From the NCBI GenBank assembly GCA_010645155.1, contig JAAGOF010000109.1, positions 129,420 to 193,419 of the forward strand: DNA of 64,000 nucleotides. Reading direction: 5' to 3'. Shown here in pieces: positions 62,601 to 64,000 of this stretch. A program made the position numbers and the translations under genes. The notes under the pieces are model-generated. The model saw nothing but the letters and a program-made list of their open reading frames with translations, had not been told where the DNA came from and ran no database searches. How positions within the stretch are numbered: position 1 is the stretch's first letter; each line of letters starts with the position of its first letter. Source of the DNA: Tigriopus japonicus (Eukaryota; Arthropoda; Copepoda; Harpacticoida; Harpacticidae).

Positions 62601-64000
62601 ATCCTCGTCAAGATACGTTTCTATGATAAGTCTGAGTCGGTCCTTCCTCGCATCCTGATATTGGCTCAAAGGTCAATTTGAGCGGTAACGAAGCGTCATA
62701 AGTGGCGATAAAAGCTTTCAAGATTTGTCGCCAAGCAGGATAGACCAATTCCACAATGAGTAGAAGCATCGTTTGTTCCGAAGGGTGACGATAATTGATG
62801 AGTTCATGAACCTTGTCCTTTTGTATCTTTGATTGTTGAGTTGAAGACATATGTACTGTTCAAAGCTGTTGGCAACGAGCATGGTTAGATAAATTAATGA
62901 ATGAACAGTCTTCACCAAATTTTTGTGAACCAAAGTATGCAAGTAAGGTGGATTCCAATCATATTTCCAAGCCATGGTTTTTGAGGCTCATTGTGGCCTT
63001 GAAGAACGTGAATAGGCAAGCTTTTTGTGCTATTGTTCCTTGCTACGTACGGTATTGGCAAGTTTCAAGGTCGAGATCATCGCTAACCTTGCCCAGAGCT
63101 TTCTCGCCAACACGGATTGAGCGAAAATGGAATCTCTACCTCAAGGTTATAGATTAGAGTGAGTCAATACTTTTGGTCAAACGGTTAAGCCGGTTTTGAA
63201 AAGGAGCCTCGTTTGAAATTTCAAAGATGTTATTTTTCCCAGATTTGTGGAACATTCCTTATTTGACAAAAACAAACTTCAAGTTTTTTTTTAAGGCAAA
63301 GTTCAGACTCCTTTGCCTTGGCAATTTCAATCCTCTTCAACATCATGAACCCAAATCGACATTCCGAAGTATTTGCCAAGTAAGGATCTCCCTTACCTTC
63401 TTGTATTTTGAAAAACAGATAAATAATTGTCTAAAATTTGATGCACTGGTTAAGATAAACCGAGCTCACTTTAGAAAAGCATGAAATTGCTTTTGAGGAT
63501 CTCAATTAAAAAAGTAAAGCGTAACATGAATCCTTCTGAAGCCGGATCTCAACGACATAAGGCAACCTTGCCAAGGGATACCAAATCACTTCAGCACTTC
63601 TGACGAAAGAATGAAGGCAACCTATCAAGCTACTGGACTCATTTGCTTTCAAATTTATCTTAATACGCTTTCGAAACAAAAAGTAATTGAATTGCCAACT
63701 AAGGCGTAACAAATGATATTCTCAGAATGAGGTTCCAACCAATTTCTTGTCAAAAATACCGAGGGCAGATCAGTTTTATCTTGGGCGAGTACTCTACTCG
63801 GACTTTGGGCAATAGGTTTTGATGAGCGGAACTTCATTCAAATTTATAGTAACGTCAAGCTTCTTCGTGTGGACTGTGCACTACGTACCACTTTCAGCTA
63901 ATGTCAAATGCACTTCTCAATAATTGTCAATGAGAAGAGAATTCAGGGAAGTAGGGGACGCCTTGCCAATGTGGGTCCGAAAATAGCTTCCTTTTGTTCG
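56603..64000. other. Gene-poor right end of the window
   Basis: Many short open frames on both strands, none with a recognisable motif, splice-consistent chain or usable length. I see no tRNA, rRNA or clear repeat border. An unplaced long intron or intergenic DNA would fit. Confidence 0.4.

Noticed and set aside
1..64000. CRISPR arrays, operons, phage or bacterial defence systems
   Set aside because: All genes are intron-bearing and animal-like; no regularly spaced perfect repeats or prokaryotic gene organisation were seen.

Overview
The window is nuclear DNA from an animal. Its genes are split by short GT-AG introns, and the gene set fits an arthropod: two Delta/Epsilon-type cytosolic GSTs, a MYORG-type GH31 glycosidase, an NCLX-type cation/calcium exchanger and a TPMT-type methyltransferase. 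The AT-rich spacers carry many hAT and Tc1/mariner copies. A crustacean such as a copepod is my guess, but it is inference; nothing here fixes the species. Exon borders were set by hand from GT-AG sites and reading-phase continuity, and no homology search was run.

Left part (1-23 kb). A 1.5 kb TA-flanked element (271-1800) is followed by two compact + strand genes only 0.2 kb apart: a methyltransferase gene with two TPMT domains fused in tandem (2416-4336), and a ten-exon gene whose product looks like a degenerate endonuclease/exonuclease/phosphatase (EEP) fold with a basic tail (4536-6743). Converging on these from the minus strand is a large gene, 6860 to at least 22982, for a single-pass type II membrane glycosidase of the MYORG family. 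It has a long disordered cytoplasmic tail and probably alternative first exons.

Middle part (24-37 kb). This is a transposon nest. A 508 bp element with ends made of degenerate short repeats lies beside a 3.8 kb hAT-type element with a perfect 8 bp target-site duplication. That element contains a fold-back element, whose right arm is split by a mariner carrying a transposase pseudogene with two in-frame TGA codons. Next come a complete minus-strand MFS transporter of oxalate/formate-antiporter type (29248-31382) and another hAT-type element (35696-36544).

Right part (38-64 kb). A two-exon gene of unknown function (38790-40151) is followed by a minus-strand NCLX/SLC8B1-like exchanger (40979-42820, 5' end missing) and a tandem GST pair (48918-49643 and 50085-51369). 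From about 51.4 kb to the end I recognise no gene, only a perfect 33 bp hairpin, a mariner-type MITE, a hAT-type MITE and two weak ORF islands.

The genes do not form one pathway. The only functional cluster is the GST pair, which arose by duplication. The most interesting items are the fused double TPMT, the EEP-like protein that lacks the usual catalytic residues, the glycosidase with a probable loss of its acid/base aspartate, and the nested fold-back/hAT/mariner structure.
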